From: Panicum virgatum
Lineage: Eukaryota > Streptophyta > Magnoliopsida > Poales > Poaceae
Length of the DNA: 64,000 nucleotides
Assembly (NCBI RefSeq): GCF_016808335.1
Contig: NC_053149.1
Coordinates: 15,737,714-15,801,713, forward strand
Direction: 5' to 3'
Shown here in pieces: positions 31,963 to 41,756 of this stretch (positions are counted from its first letter, which is position 1; every line of letters begins with the position of its first letter). Position numbers and translations under genes: made by a program. The notes beneath the pieces were generated by a model. It did no database searches. It worked only from the letters and a program-made list of their open reading frames with translations, and was not told the origin of the DNA.

Positions 31963-32513
31963 ATTCAAGCCACACTAGAAATACCCTCATTCTCTCATTG
32001 ATATACCAGTATTCGACAGAGACTGTTAAGTTGAACTTCCATCTAGGACAAAGGCTACACTTATTCACAACTGTGCAATGGACTATGCCTTGAATTGCCA
32101 GTTTTGTGCAAACAAGTTTGACCAGAGCCCTACACTGGTACTAGGCTGCAAAAGCATCCCCGCGGTTTGGAGCTTATAAGTCATACTCCAGGCCCTTCAT
32201 GAGTTTCTAGAGAATACCCAATTCTCATAGACCATGACCAGTGGTCAAACTCATATAGGTGTGTTCCTTTCAGATGTTCTGTAGGACAACATCTTTGTTT
32301 CAAGAAAACAACTCATTTGTTTAAAAGAAACCACCTGGCACACATTAAGGTATAGACCAACCTGCCATACAGATTAGAAGAGAAATGCACCTTATACACG
32401 GAATGAGCCCTTTTCACAAAGGTTCTCTTCTCACAGTCAGACTTTAGTTTGTTTCACCATCCTAATTCACGGGATCTCCGATCACATAGGACAGGTTTCC
32501 ACTATAGAATGAC
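31963..32513. other. Copia-A 3' untranslated region
   Basis: Between the pol stop codon and the polypurine tract. No ORF or repeat of note. Confidence 0.6.
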
Positions 32514-35500
32514 TCACGTGGGTCTCAAGCCCAATTCCATAGATGCATTGTCTATCACATTTCGTGAAAGACCCTTTGTAAACTGATCTGCCAGATTTTT
32601 AGCCGTCTGAACATAGTCCAGGGCTATAACTCCGGAGTTTCTCAATTTTCTGACAGATTTCAACCGCCTTTTCACATGTCTAGATGACTTCATGTTATCC
32701 TTTGAACTATTCACCTTGACAATTACCGTTTGATTGTCACAGTTCATTAGGATTGCCGGTAACGGTTTTTCAACTATCGGCAAGTCCATAAGGAGCTCAC
32801 GAAGCCACTCAGCCTCAACAGTGGCGGTATCTAATGCTGTGAGTTCTGCTTCCATAGTTGACCTCGTTAAGATGGTCTGCTTGCAAGACTTCCAGGAAAC
32901 AGCTCCACCACCAAGTGTAAACACATATCCACTTGTGGCCTTTATCTCATCAGCATCAGAAATCCAATTTGAATCACTATACCCTTCTAGTACCCTTGGG
33001 TACCCGGTGTAGTGAATTCCAAAGTTCATTGTCCCCTTCAGATAGCGCATTACTCTTTCAAGACCCTTCCAATGATCATCTCCCGGGTTTGAAATAAACC
33101 GGCTCAGTTTGCTTACAGCAAACGGGATGTCAGGTCTTGTAGCGCTCGCTAAATACATTAATGAACCAATGATCTGAGAATATCTCAGCTGATCTCGCAT
33201 TATCCTTTTGTTCTTTCTAAGAATTAAACTGGCATCATATGGTGTTGAGACAGGTTTATAGTCACTATAACCAAAGCGACTTAACACCTTCTCCACATAG
33301 TGAGACTGTGTAAGAATCACCCCACCATTGATCTCTTTTACCAGCTTTATATTAAGGATAACATCAGCTTCTCCCAGATCCTTCATCTCAAAATTTTGAG
33401 ATAAAAACTCTTTGACTTCCTTAATCACATTAAGGCTAGTGCCAAAGATCAGTATGTCATCCACATACAAGCACAAAATCACTCCTTCAGCCCCACCATA
33501 GCGATAGTACACACATCTGTCAGCTTCGTTCACAACAAAGCCGGCAGAGGTCAAAGTTCTATCAAACTTTTCATACCACTGCTTAGGCGCTTGCTTGAGA
33601 CCATATAAAGATTTTAACAACTTACAAATCATTCCTTCTTGACCCTTTGATACAAACCCATCCGGCTGATCCATATAGATCTCCTCTTCTAACTCTCCAT
33701 TGAGGAAAGCCGTCTTAACGTCCATCTGATGAACGAGAAGACCATAAGAGGCTGCCAAGGAAAGTAACACTCGAATTGTGGTCAATCGGGCAACTGGTGA
33801 ATAAGTGTCAAAGAAATCTTCTCCTTCTTTTTGTGTATAACCCTTGGCCACAAGCCTAGCCTTGTACTTTTCAATAGTACCATCTGGCCTAAGCTTTTTC
33901 TTGAACACCCACTTGCATCCAACCGGTTTACATCCATAAGGACGTTCAACGACCTCCCAGGTTCCATTAGACATAATAGAATCCATCTCACTCCTTACTG
34001 CTTGCTTCCAATAGTCAGCATCAGGAGATGAATATGCCTCTTCAATGGTTCTGGGTGTATCATCTATGAGGTATACAATGAAATCATCACCAAAAGACTT
34101 TACAGTCCTTTGTCTCTTGCTCTTTCTCGGAGCATCATTGTTATCCTCCTCAGGATTTTCTACAAGTGTATGTTCATTGTGTTCTATCGGCTCAGCAGAG
34201 CCATCATCCTTGATGAACTCTTGCCTAGATGAACTTGTTTCATCTCTCATGGGAAAAAAGTTTTCAAAAAATGTAGCATCTCTGGACTCCATTATAGTAC
34301 CAACATGCATGTCAGGTACTCCAGATTTCACTATTAAAAATCTATATCCAACGCTGTGAATAGCATAACCTAGAAAGATACAATCCACAGTTTTAGGTCC
34401 AAGCTTACGTTTCTTGGTTATTGGCACACTCACTTTTGCCAAACAACCCCATGTACGTAAGTATGACAGTGTTGGCCTTTTCTTCTCCCATTCCTCGAAA
34501 GGAGTTATCTCTTTATTCTTTGTAGGAACACGGTTTAGGACATGACATGCAGTCAATATAGCCTCACCCCACCATTCCTTGGAAAGTCCCGCTGTATCTA
34601 ACATGGCGTTAACCAAATCCGTTAGAGTGCGGTTCTTTCTTTCGGCAACCCCATTTGACTGAGGTGAATAGGGAGGCGTCCTCTCATGAATAATACCATG
34701 TTCCTCGCAGAATAAAGTAAATAAATTTGAGAAATACTCGCCACCACGATCTGACCTAACTCTTTTGATCTTTCTCTCAAGTTGGTTTTCTACTTCAGCT
34801 TTATAGATTTTAAAGTAGTGTAAAGCTTCATCTTTTGACTTCAACAAATAGATGTAACAAAATCTAGTACTATCATCAATCAAAGTCATGAAATATTTTT
34901 TACCACCTTTTGTCAACACTCCATTCATTTCGCACAAATCGGAATGAATTAATTCTAAGGGTGCCAAGCTCCTTGCCTCCGCGGTCTTATGAGGCTTACG
35001 AGTTTGTTTTGATTCAACACATACATGACACTTAGAATTTTTGACAAAAGTGAACTTTGGAATTAAGCTCAAATTAGCTAAGCGCATCATACAACCAAAA
35101 TTAACGTGACAAAGCCTCGAATGCCAAACATTTGTTTCATCAACGTTAATAACATTGTATGCAATTTTATTACAAACATCTGACAAAGAAAGACGGAACA
35201 AACCTCCGCTTTCATAACCTTTTCCAACAAAAGTACCAAACTTAGACAAGATACATTTATTGGACTCAAAGACTAATTTGAAACCATCTCTACACAGTAG
35301 AGAGCCGCTGACTAAATTCTTCTTGATGGTGGGGACATGCTGCACGTTCTTCAGCTGCACGGTCTTCCCCGAAGTAAACTTCAGATTTACCGTACCAACA
35401 CCAAGAACATGCGCATGTGATCCGTTCCCCATCAACAAGGAGGAAGTCCCGCCGGTCTGGTACGAAGAGAACAAAGAAGCATCAGCACAAACATGAATAT

Positions 35501-35790
35501 TAGCACCAGTGTCAACCCACCACTCGGGTGAACCAAAGACTGAAAGAACAGTAGGTAATAAATTACCGTACCCCGAAGTTCCTCCAGGCTCGCTAATAAC
35601 CATGTTGGCGGAGTCGTTGCCTTTGCGGTTCGGACACTTTGCAGCAAAGTGATCCGTACTAGCACACACATAGCAAGCTCCCGTCTTCTTCTTCTTCTTA
35701 AAAGTGGTTGTCTTCTTAGTCTTTGGTTGGTTCTGCGGTGGCTTTTTCTTGTTCTTATGGGAGTTGTTCTTCTGAACAAGATTGGCACTT
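32514..35790 (-). CDS. Copia-A gag end and pol polyprotein
   Basis: The open frame covers a Lys-rich gag tail, a CCHC knuckle ([14 protein letters not shown]), protease ([12 protein letters not shown]), integrase ([37 protein letters not shown]), reverse transcriptase ([24 protein letters not shown] block, [10 protein letters not shown]) and RNase H ([36 protein letters not shown]). No internal stop was seen. The computed ORF extends to 35843, but its first 16 residues come from the Copia-B LTR, so they are not native. The native N-terminal gag lies at 48893-49531. Lineage looks Tork-like, tentative. Confidence 0.9.
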
Positions 35791-35795
35791 GAAGC
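35791..35795. repeat. Target site duplication GAAGC of Copia-B (left)
   Basis: GAAGC at 35791-35795 is repeated at 48888-48892. Joining the two sides restores the gag frame of Copia-A across [12 protein letters not shown]. Confidence 0.92.
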
Positions 35796-36516
35796 TGTAA
35801 GGATCGATGGACCAAGAGGGGGGGTGAATTGGGCCTTTTTCAAATTCTAAAACAAAGTAAAGCAACCTTATCCTATGCAATGCTAGTAGGGCACCAATTC
35901 ACCAACCGGATAACTAAGCTACTAACACAAGCTAAGAGAGCTAAAACAAAGTAAAGCCTAGCAAGGTAGAGCTAAGTTATGATCTCTAAGTCAAGCACAT
36001 GAGTAAATTGCATGAAAGAAAATGCTTGAATAAAAGGAATGGACAAGAGACAACCGGATTTTTTTCCCGTGGTATCGATGTGTTGGCACACACCCCTAAT
36101 CCACGTTGTGACACTCACAAAGAGTATTGTCACCTCCCAAGTCACCGAGACGAGGGCGCTCACTAAGAGTCTCCGTTCACCATCCCGGCGTGGTGGAGAT
36201 CAAGCCACGTACAATCTTCTTCTCCGGGCTCCCACAATCCTTGGCAAGCTCCGCGAGAAACACCTCGATCACCAAGATCGCCTAGGTGATGCCAATCACC
36301 AAGAGTAACAAGCTAAGGCCTTCACTTGAGCAAGAACCGATCACCAAGAACGGATGCACACTAGCTTCTCTCTACTCAAGTCCTTAATCTTGCTTCTTGA
36401 TTGATTGAATGCACAAGTATGTGAATGATGAAGCTCAAGGTGGCTCTTGACTATGGTATGAGTGTTTGGATGTTGCCTGGTGTCAAGAGTGGGCGAAATG
36501 ACCCATTGGATGAGGG

Positions 36517-36527
36517 GTATATATAGG
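36517..36527 (-). promoter_or_regulatory. TATA box in Copia-B 3' LTR
   Basis: The minus strand reads CTATATATACC. The 5' LTR copy at about 47920-47930 would drive the genomic transcript. Confidence 0.6.
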
Positions 36528-36579
36528 CAGCTCACACAAATAGAGCCGTTGGAGAAAAGCTGCCAGAAAACTGCGTAGC

Positions 36580-37045
36580 GCCGGTTAATCCGACGTACCC
36601 CCCATTGTCATCGTCGGTTTAACCGGTGAATGTAAACTGCCTCTTCTGAAAACTAGCCGTTACAACTGGGGCAGATTAACCGACGTAGCATCGGTTTAAC
36701 CGGTGAGTGTAGTTGTCCACTGAACCACTGAAAAATCAAGTCTCTGGACAACTGCACCGACGTTAACTCAAACCTATCGTCGGTTTAACCGGTGAGTACA
36801 ACTTTTAAATTCCTCTGAAAAACCATCTCACTGGTCAATTGCACCGACGTCTTGATTCAAACAGCATCGGTTAATCCGGTGAATAGAACTTGAATTTCCC
36901 TGGAAAAACCAACTCTGGACCAATGCACCGACGTTAAATTCAAACACGTCGGTTTAACCGGTGTATTGAATTTGTCCAGACTCTGCTGACTTCGTTTAAC
37001 CGACGTATAGAAAATTGAGAGCGTCGGTTAAACCGGTGTATAGAC
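36580..37045. repeat. Palindromic CCGGTTAAACCGG array in Copia-B 3' LTR
   Basis: Variants of cggtttaaccggtga and accgacgt alternate roughly every 40-60 bp, often as opposed pairs around a 10-25 nt loop. The same array occurs in the 5' LTR at about 47983-48448. Multiplied palindromes in the LTR are described for Sireviruses and may bind host factors. That function is inferred. Confidence 0.8.
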
Positions 37046-37485
37046 TTTTTCTGATTTTGTCTTTTCTGATTTGAGTCTTGAATGAAATCCAAATATTCTT
37101 GAGATATAGTTTGAGAACCACTTATTTGAACTTCTAGAAACCTGAGTGACCATAGTGTGCATCCATTTTCAAATGATCATGTCCATGCTCAAGTTACTTA
37201 GCCTTAACCCCTCTTAATAGTGCGATCACTACAAAACTATAAAACCTATACTAACCTAAGTGTCCTTCTCAACCTTATGACACTTAGGACTAGAAAGATC
37301 CTTAGTCTTGACATAAAATTGAGTTGAATACCGAGATCGCCTTTTTGAATAATGAAATTGAGGGGCCTCTTTTGACATATGACCAAATGAGCGATAATGA
37401 TCTATTAAGCTGCACAAACTCATTAGTCACAATAATGGTTGTCATTAATCACCGAAACATACCTTGAGGGCCTAGATGCTTACAA

Positions 37486-37500
37486 TCTCCCCCTTTTTGG
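37486..37500 (-). other. Copia-B polypurine tract
   Basis: The minus strand reads ccaaaaagggggaga just before the 3' LTR, the characteristic Sirevirus form. Further aGGGGGAG tracts lie upstream at about 37733-37742, 37752-37760 and 37766-37772. Confidence 0.75.
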
Positions 37501-37799
37501 TGATTGATGACAACACAAACATAAATGACGAGAGAGCGAGAAAGATAAAGCAGGATAAACACAAGCGAACTCGAAAAGAAGGACCAAAGAGCTCAACGGC
37601 TCAAACGAAATTCATAGATATGTCTCAAAGCACGGCATACTCAAGCGACAAAAGTACATATCCATGAACTAACACCAAATGTGATACAAAGAATCAAAGT
37701 CCTGATAACTACGAGCTCTCTCTAGCTCTACCCTCCCCCTAACTCTGGTGCTCCCCCTAACACCTCTCCCCCTTTGGCATCAAAGCACCAAAAGGCGAG
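37501..37799. other. Copia-B region between third gene and polypurine tract
   Basis: Non-coding, with several purine-rich tracts on the minus strand. No other structure was found. Confidence 0.5.
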
Positions 37800-38090
37800 C
37801 TACGGGTCGTGCTGTCGTGGTACGGCGACGAAGCGGTCCGGGTCGTCGTCGTCGGACGGAGAACTCTCACCCTCGGTGACAGACGGAAGCTGCTGGTCTG
37901 GGTCTGAGCTCACTGGGGGAGTAACTGTCGTGGAGGCTCTCGTGCTGGCACTGCCTGGTAGAGGATCCGTAGAAGTCGTAACCGGGTCAGCAGAAGAAGT
38001 ATCAATATCTGAAGAGGTGACTGCTGAGGTTGCCGGCTGCGTCGACTGTGGAAGCAGGGACTCCTCTACTGCTCCTTCCCCCTGAAGGTG
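37800..38090 (-). pseudogene. Copia-B third gene, C-terminal part
   Basis: The frame ending at 37800 reads EGAVEESLLPQSTQPATSAV and then a Ser/Thr/Asp-rich acidic tail (SSPSDDDDPDRFVAVP). It joins the preceding coiled-coil part only through a frame change at the five-base G run (about 38087-38091 on the minus strand). No domain recognised. Confidence 0.5.
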
Positions 38091-38775
38091 CTGCCTGAAG
38101 TGAGGAAGGGAGGGCGACCGACTGAACCGCTGACGGTGAGTCCTGAAAGAGTGTGGTCGCCGGCAGTGGTGAAAAGAGCGGACGACCGGCAGACCCAAAG
38201 AGTGCTGACATCGAGAACGTGGTCTCCGGTGTCGCTGTAGTAGCTGGGGCTGCAGTAGGAGCTGGAGGAGGAGGAGCTGGTGTGACGGCAAGCTGAGGTG
38301 CTCCAACACCCTGAAGGCCTGGCTGTCCTGGCTGCTGCGGGGCGAGTCCGGTGTGAGAGTAAAGCTGTGAGATCATCCCAAACATCGCCATCATCCCCTG
38401 CTGCATCTGCTGAAACTGAGCGTCTGTCCTCTGTGAAACTCTGTCGATAAGCCCGACAAAACGCTCCTCGGTCGCAGCCCGCTCTCGGGCGGCCTCTCTC
38501 TGTATAGCAGCAAGCTGAGCCTCGTGAGCTCTCCTGGCCTCCTCCTGTGCAAGCCTGTCCTCCCTCTGCTGGGTCACGAGCTGCTGTAGTAGTGAAGTGA
38601 GCTCGGATGGCTGAGTCACCTGAGACTCAGAGACTGTAGCAGCTGCTGAAGTCGGAGGAGCTGGCTCTCCTGAACCTCCTGCCTCGTGATCGTGACTGGC
38701 TGGGGCAGCTGAAGGAAAGTACTCAACAGTCGTCGGAGGAGTCTGACTCAAGCTCAGACCAGTGAATCTCATCAT
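38002..38775 (-). pseudogene. Copia-B third gene, coiled-coil part
   Basis: The minus frame has SELTSLLQQLVTQQREDRLA and EARRAHEAQLAAIQREAARE, a clear charged helix, then FQQMQQGMMAMFGMISQLYS and a Pro/Ala-rich stretch. It overlaps the end of the upstream 318-residue frame by about 50 nt, one frame away. This suggests an indel near 38760, or less likely a true overlapping ORF. Confidence 0.55.
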
Positions 38776-39679
38776 CTCCCCCGGGAAGCTGTGCCTCTGC
38801 TGCTAGGAGTGCCTCATCCTCCTCTGCCACTCGTGCCTGAACCTCCGGTGACAGTCGAGCCATCGCTGCTCTATCTGCGTGTCTGCCCCTCCTCCTGTCC
38901 TGTGGAGCTGTGGGTCGGTAGACAGGGAACCTGGGAGCCTCGTCGTGACGGTAAGGGGCACTGATGGGTGACTCTGCTGGCACTATCATAGAGCATATGT
39001 AACTGATCCAGTGTGCATAGGGAAACTGTCGCACCACACCCATCCCGTCTGTGATCACATCCTCGATCTCAGCCAAAATAAAATCAACTATATCAAATGG
39101 CTCGTGAGTGAGGATGTGTAGGAGCAAGAGCTGCTGCAAACCTGTGAACCCCTCTGGGTAGCCACTCCTCGGTAACAGAGTCCTCCGGAGTGCCATGTGA
39201 ACAGCGTAAGCCTCTGGGGTCAGCAAGCTCGGCACTCTGGCGTAAGAGGCTGGGAACGGCTGGCGGAAGCACTGAGTGATCGCCTCGAGAGAAGGAGCAA
39301 TCCCGCCAACCATCGCCCTGCGGGGTGGATCTGAGTCCCCGTAAACCCTCTCGTGCAGCGAGACGTCGACCAGGTCAACTCCAAGAATACCAGCAATGGT
39401 CGCCCTCGACAAACCAAAGTCCTGCCCTCCAAACATGAAGTGCACGGCTCTGCGCTCGGGGGCTATCCAAGCTGTAGCATAGAACACTCTGACCCAGTCC
39501 TCGATATAACGGTTCTGCTCCATCTCTAGCAGTCTGGGCAGACCTCTGAAGTGAGCAAAGTGTGCTCTCACATCTGCTCCCCCTGCGGCTATCCTCAGTG
39601 AGACCCAGTCAAGAACCCTGTGCTGAAAGATCCGGTGGCCCCTCCGCTGGAAAGTCTCGTAGAAGCTGGCCTGTAGCAA
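38723..39679 (-). CDS. Copia-B third gene, plant transposon-like domain
   Basis: The 318-residue ORF contains RVLDWVSLRIAAGG, WVRVFYATAWIAPERRAVHF, GLSRATIAGILGVDLVD, LQQLLLLHILTHEPFDIVDF and FPYAHWISYICSMI. The overall pattern resembles the 'putative plant transposon protein' domain found in third ORFs of grass retroelements. That is a family impression, not a database result. There is no signal peptide or convincing membrane anchor, so an envelope role is not supported. The upstream part (39780-40310) is in another frame. Confidence 0.6.
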   Translation of the reverse strand: MLQASFYETFQRRGHRIFQHRVLDWVSLRIAAGGADVRAHFAHFRGLPRLLEMEQNRYIEDWVRVFYATAWIAPERRAVHFMFGGQDFGLSRATIAGILGVDLVDVSLHERVYGDSDPPRRAMVGGIAPSLEAITQCFRQPFPASYARVPSLLTPEAYAVHMALRRTLLPRSGYPEGFTGLQQLLLLHILTHEPFDIVDFILAEIEDVITDGMGVVRQFPYAHWISYICSMIVPAESPISAPYRHDEAPRFPVYRPTAPQDRRRGRHADRAAMARLSPEVQARVAEEDEALLAAEAQLPGGDDEIHWSELESDSSDDC

Positions 39680-39779
39680 AGTCCAGAACCTCCTGTCGAC
39701 TCTGCTGTCCTCGGGTCACTGGGAACCAGACCTCCTCGTCAACACTCCACCTGAGCCTCTTGACCTTGGCCGCATTGGC

Positions 39780-40118
39780 TCAGGTCAAGTTCTGGAGCAT
39801 CACACCTGGCTCCAGACGCACAACAGTGTCCATACGGAACACTGCGTGCTCGGCCTCTAGGGCCTCGGCTCTGCGAGCTGCTGCTGCTGCTGCTGCTGAC
39901 CTGCGGGGCTCCTGTGGCTGGTGTCCTCCCCGAGTCCTCGGTCCAGTGCGACGCTCTGTCGCTGCCGGGGAACCTCTCTCAGACGACTGCTGTGGAGAAC
40001 TCTGCCCCTCTGACTGTGCTGCCTCTGAGTCAGAATCTGCAGCTGTATCTGACTGATCTGACTCTGCTGCTGCTGCTGCTGCGGCTCTGGTGGCCCTGGC
40101 ACCTCTCACTCTACCCAT

Positions 40119-40149
<31 letters not shown>

Positions 40150-40310
40150 GGGTCCTCCCTGATCTGGAACGGACGAGCGCGGCCTGATGCCTGCTCCTCG
40201 GCGGCCTTGGCCACCATCTCGGCCCTCTCGGCCTCCTTCTCTGCACGAGTCCGCTTGCGAGCGGGCTTCTCGACCACAACTTCCTTCCCCTTTCTCTTCT
40301 CGCGACCCAT
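39780..40310 (-). CDS. Copia-B third gene, N-terminal basic/Ala-rich part
   Basis: The 176-residue ORF starts MGREKRKGKEVVVEKPARKR, a strong nuclear-localisation-like basic stretch. An Arg/Gly run (about residues 53-68), poly-Ala and acidic Ser-rich segments follow. It stops at 39780-39782. In the same frame beyond the stop is RLRWSVDEEVWFPVTR. The transposon-like domain follows in a different frame. One nonsense and one frameshift therefore separate it from the rest. Confidence 0.55.
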
Positions 40311-40800
40311 CTCGACTCACGGTGGCTAAAGTGTGACGCGGGAGTGTGGAAACACGAATGCGACACGAAAGCAGTGCAAGAATGCGGCTTCGGCAAAGCG
40401 TCGAACACTTGGTGTGCACGCTGCGGATGGCAAAGGTGGATGGCGTGCTGGCGCGTGGGATTGAGTGGTGCAGTGTGGGATGGCAGGAGCTTGCTGTCGT
40501 GGAGCTGTGGTGGCGAGGATCTGCGGTGGCGGCGCGATTTCGCGGCAGTGGGCGACGGCGGCCACGAGCAGCGCGCGCGGGCGGCGCAGAGTGCGTGCGG
40601 GCAGCGCTGGGCGGCGCAGAGCGGCGGCGCGGGTGCGCGGGGATGGTGCACGTCGGCGGCGCACGGCAATGGCGGCGTGGAGCGGCGTGGAGTAGCGTGG
40701 AGCGGCGGCGGCGATGGAGGATGGCGGCGAGGAGTCGGGAAACTGAAGAGGAAGAAAGGCCGGCGGCGCGGGGTCAAGAGATATATGACAAGTGGGCCCT
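40311..40800. other. GC-rich leader of Copia-B third gene
   Basis: Very GC-rich and open in all six frames by composition (for example 40344-40814 plus). I see no protein motif. Its position just upstream of the third gene suggests a leader or internal promoter region. Confidence 0.4.
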
Positions 40801-41130
40801 GCAAAATTCTTTAACGCCGGTCGATCCGACGAGTAGGGTTTGAACGCCGGTTGATTTCGTCGGTGTAGTTAACCCGAGGCTCCATTAAATATGCATCTGA
40901 ACGCCGGTTGAACCGATGCTGAGAAATTGAACTCGCCGGTTGAACGCTTCCATCGCCGGTTGATTGCAGGGTTGGAACTGAGTTTACATTCACCGGTTGA
41001 TCCGATGATCTGAAATTTGTGTACGCCGGTTGAACGCCTAAAACTTGACTGAGCTGAGACAAAAATTAGTAACGCCGGTTAAACCGATGATGATGCTCCA
41101 TTGAACGTCGGTTTAACCGGTGAACCCGAA
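40801..41130. repeat. Internal palindromic CCGGTTGAACCGA array
   Basis: About nine variants of gccggttgaaccgatg and gccggttgatt occur in 330 bp between pol and the third gene. They are the same motif class as the LTR arrays but diverged. No LTR termini flank the block. Confidence 0.75.
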
Positions 41131-41756
41131 AACCCTCTCTCAGCTCACTCTTCTATGCTAAGTCCAATAAACTTATAAGATTCAAATAAACTCAAGTTAA
41201 TGGACTTGCATAGGTGACTTTACCCCTCAAAATAAATAGGATAGCACACTTGCTTAAATAAATTTCTTTTCAAACACAAGGAAAAGCCGCAAGAGAAACA
41301 ACGCGCCAAATGACATGTATGAGCCATGTCATAGGAATATTGAAGATAGAAAGCTTCAAACTCATCATGACATTGCTCACTAGGCAATAACGCACCTAAA
41401 TACTTTGCTCTTTTCACTTTTCATGAATTAAGATCTTGTATATGAAACAAGTCTCATTTTCATCAAGTGATCTCCTTTGTGACCCTTACGCATGCAATGA
41501 TGATGCAAACTACAACCACATGCGAAAGTATAGTAAACATGAAGTGCACATCTATATGACAAGAAATGCATAACAAGAAATTAAGATCTACTTGTCAAGT
41601 TTGAACCCACGGGAAGCTTCTTCATGATGAGCCTTTCTACAAGCCTAGAGGAAAACAAGTGGACCACCACCTCTAGCTAAACCCTTGCTCATCACTATCT
41701 TACCATGGTTAGACAAGTGTCCTATATGTATGCATTTTTCTATATGACATGGCAAC
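41131..41756. other. Copia-B spacer after pol
   Basis: AT-rich non-coding sequence between the pol stop (41757) and the palindrome array. No repeat or ORF with motif. Confidence 0.5.

Larger units (their letters stand above)
35796..37484 (-). repeat. Copia-B 3' LTR
   Basis: Plus-strand ends are tgtaagg and ctta-ca. The region 36580-37045 carries about a dozen CCGGTT/AACCGG-type motifs. A TATA motif on the minus strand lies at about 36517-36527. ORFs inside (for example 36039-36308) recur in the other LTR and are not genes. Confidence 0.95.

Noticed and set aside
36039..36308. 89-residue ORF, repeated at 47442-47711
   Set aside because: It is part of the Copia-B LTRs, with no protein motif, and its presence twice is due to LTR duplication.
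36580..37045. CRISPR-like regularly spaced palindromes
   Set aside because: Units vary in sequence and spacing, lie in a plant LTR, and recur in the other LTR. They are Sirevirus palindromes, not a CRISPR array.
38723..39679. Envelope gene in Copia-B
   Set aside because: The position fits, but there is no signal peptide, no clear transmembrane anchor and no cleavage motif. The content looks like a plant transposon-type protein.
40344..40843. Overlapping ORFs on both strands in the GC-rich leader
   Set aside because: All six frames are open because of composition. None has motifs, and the third-gene ATG lies just to the left on the minus strand.
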